The position numbers and the translations under genes were made by a program. The notes below the pieces were generated by a model that made no database searches, had not been told where the DNA came from, and saw nothing but the letters and a program-made list of their open reading frames with translations. A DNA stretch of 64,000 bases from Clarkia xantiana subsp. parviflora (Eukaryota > Streptophyta > Magnoliopsida > Myrtales > Onagraceae): contig JAPTYO010000015.1 of assembly GCA_036873135.1 (NCBI GenBank), positions 679,339-743,338 on the forward strand, read 5' to 3'. Shown here one piece after another: positions 63,331 through 64,000 of the stretch (position 1 is the first letter of the stretch; each line of letters starts with the position of its first letter).

Positions 63331-64000
63331 ACAACGTATACCGTGTAAGGGGTATCAGAAGAGATCATCACACCATGCTTAGAAGGATACCATTCTTAGA
63401 AGGATACCATGCTTAGAAGGACACCATGCTCAGAAGGATACCATAAGAAAGAAATTTCTAAGTAAAGTAATGTGAAGAACAAGTAATGTTTTTTCTTGAT
63501 GAGATAGCAGGTATGATGTGAAGGAAAGCACAATAGAAAGAAAAAGAAAGGAAAGCATATTCAAAGGAGAAGTCCATGACCAAAGGATCATATACAGAAG
63601 CACAAGAGGTTATCATGAAAAGTAACGAGTTATACTACCACCCATATCACAAGTCAAGAGAAGTATCTCAAAGGAACCCAACACCACCAAGAAGGATAGC
63701 AAAGACATGAAATCCGAAGGTCAAAGCTCTCAAAATAAGCTCTACCCATCAAGAAGAAAATTGCCTTACAAGTCACACAAATCAACCTCCGACAAATATT
63801 ATTGTCATACATGTCGCCCTCGCGTGACCTATGCTCGTATCAGACTTGAACATCGTCAAGCACAACTCATGAAGGAGACATCTAAAGAGCGTAAAAGATA
63901 CAACATCCGACAAGACGAGACATCGGGACCTAACCCAACAAACATAGCCTACACAAAAGGCAACTATAGCAATAAAGGCTCTCCAACGAGAAAGGAATAC
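63331..64000 (+). other. Element F backbone after the array
   Basis: Collinear with element A from about 7626, including GTATCAGAAGAGATCAT and a TTTTTTCTTGATGA segment, with a short local duplication of GGATACCATGCTTAGAA near 63375-63440. No gene is seen before the window ends. Confidence 0.55.

Larger units (their letters stand above)
57431..64000 (+). mobile_element. Element F: A-family LTR retrotransposon, decayed, runs off window
   Basis: The 5' LTR, PBS, gag-like start, protease remnant, two-type tandem array and post-array backbone are in the same order as in element A. The bases before the LTR are CTCCC (57426-57430), a candidate target duplication whose partner lies outside the window. 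The internal 4 kb is full of stops and has no recognisable RT or integrase, so it is dead or nonautonomous. The 3' LTR and any aORF would lie beyond 64000. Confidence 0.88.

Overview
The window is a flowering-plant (probably eudicot) heterochromatin-like tract made almost entirely of nested LTR retrotransposons. The evidence is plant Ty3/gypsy polyproteins with the double RNase H layout of the Tat lineage, Ty1/copia remnants, Mutator-type foldback MITEs, a tRNA-derived SINE, and one broken plant gene whose translation matches the C-terminal part of the SWR1 chromatin-remodelling ATPase PIE1. No intact ordinary host gene, rRNA or tRNA gene was seen.

Layout. 1-1370 and 11286-13500: decayed copia sequence, including two related copia-type LTRs in inverted orientation. 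1371-11285: element A (+ strand), a Tat-type element with near-identical LTRs and a perfect 5-bp target duplication (TGACT); it has an open 1308-aa pol but no gag. 13502-23521: element B (- strand), apparently intact, with identical-looking LTRs, TSD GGTAT and a single 1883-aa gag-pol. 23527-27212: AT-rich DNA with a 769-bp foldback MULE MITE. 27213-38122: element C (- strand, TSD GTATG), with gag-pol broken by stops and frameshifts. 38123-42350: AT-rich DNA with a captured pol fragment, a second MULE MITE, a SINE and another foldback. 42351-56129: D/E, a tandem partial duplication of a C-like element (pol-LTR-pol-LTR), twice deleted at its 5' side. 56230-57430: the PIE1-like gene fragment. 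57431-64000: element F, an A-family element with decayed coding region that runs off the window.

Shared organisation. Each Tat element reads LTR - PBS - gag/pol - minisatellite array - an antisense gene (aORF) - PPT - LTR. The aORF has its own TATA-like box and points towards pol. In C and E it can be read as four exons with GT/AG introns and compatible phases (about 820 and 830 aa), although gag-pol of both copies is dead. Introns can survive retrotransposition here because the genomic RNA is the opposite strand. This spliced antisense gene, the gag-less but open element A, and the recombination structure of D/E are the most notable observations.
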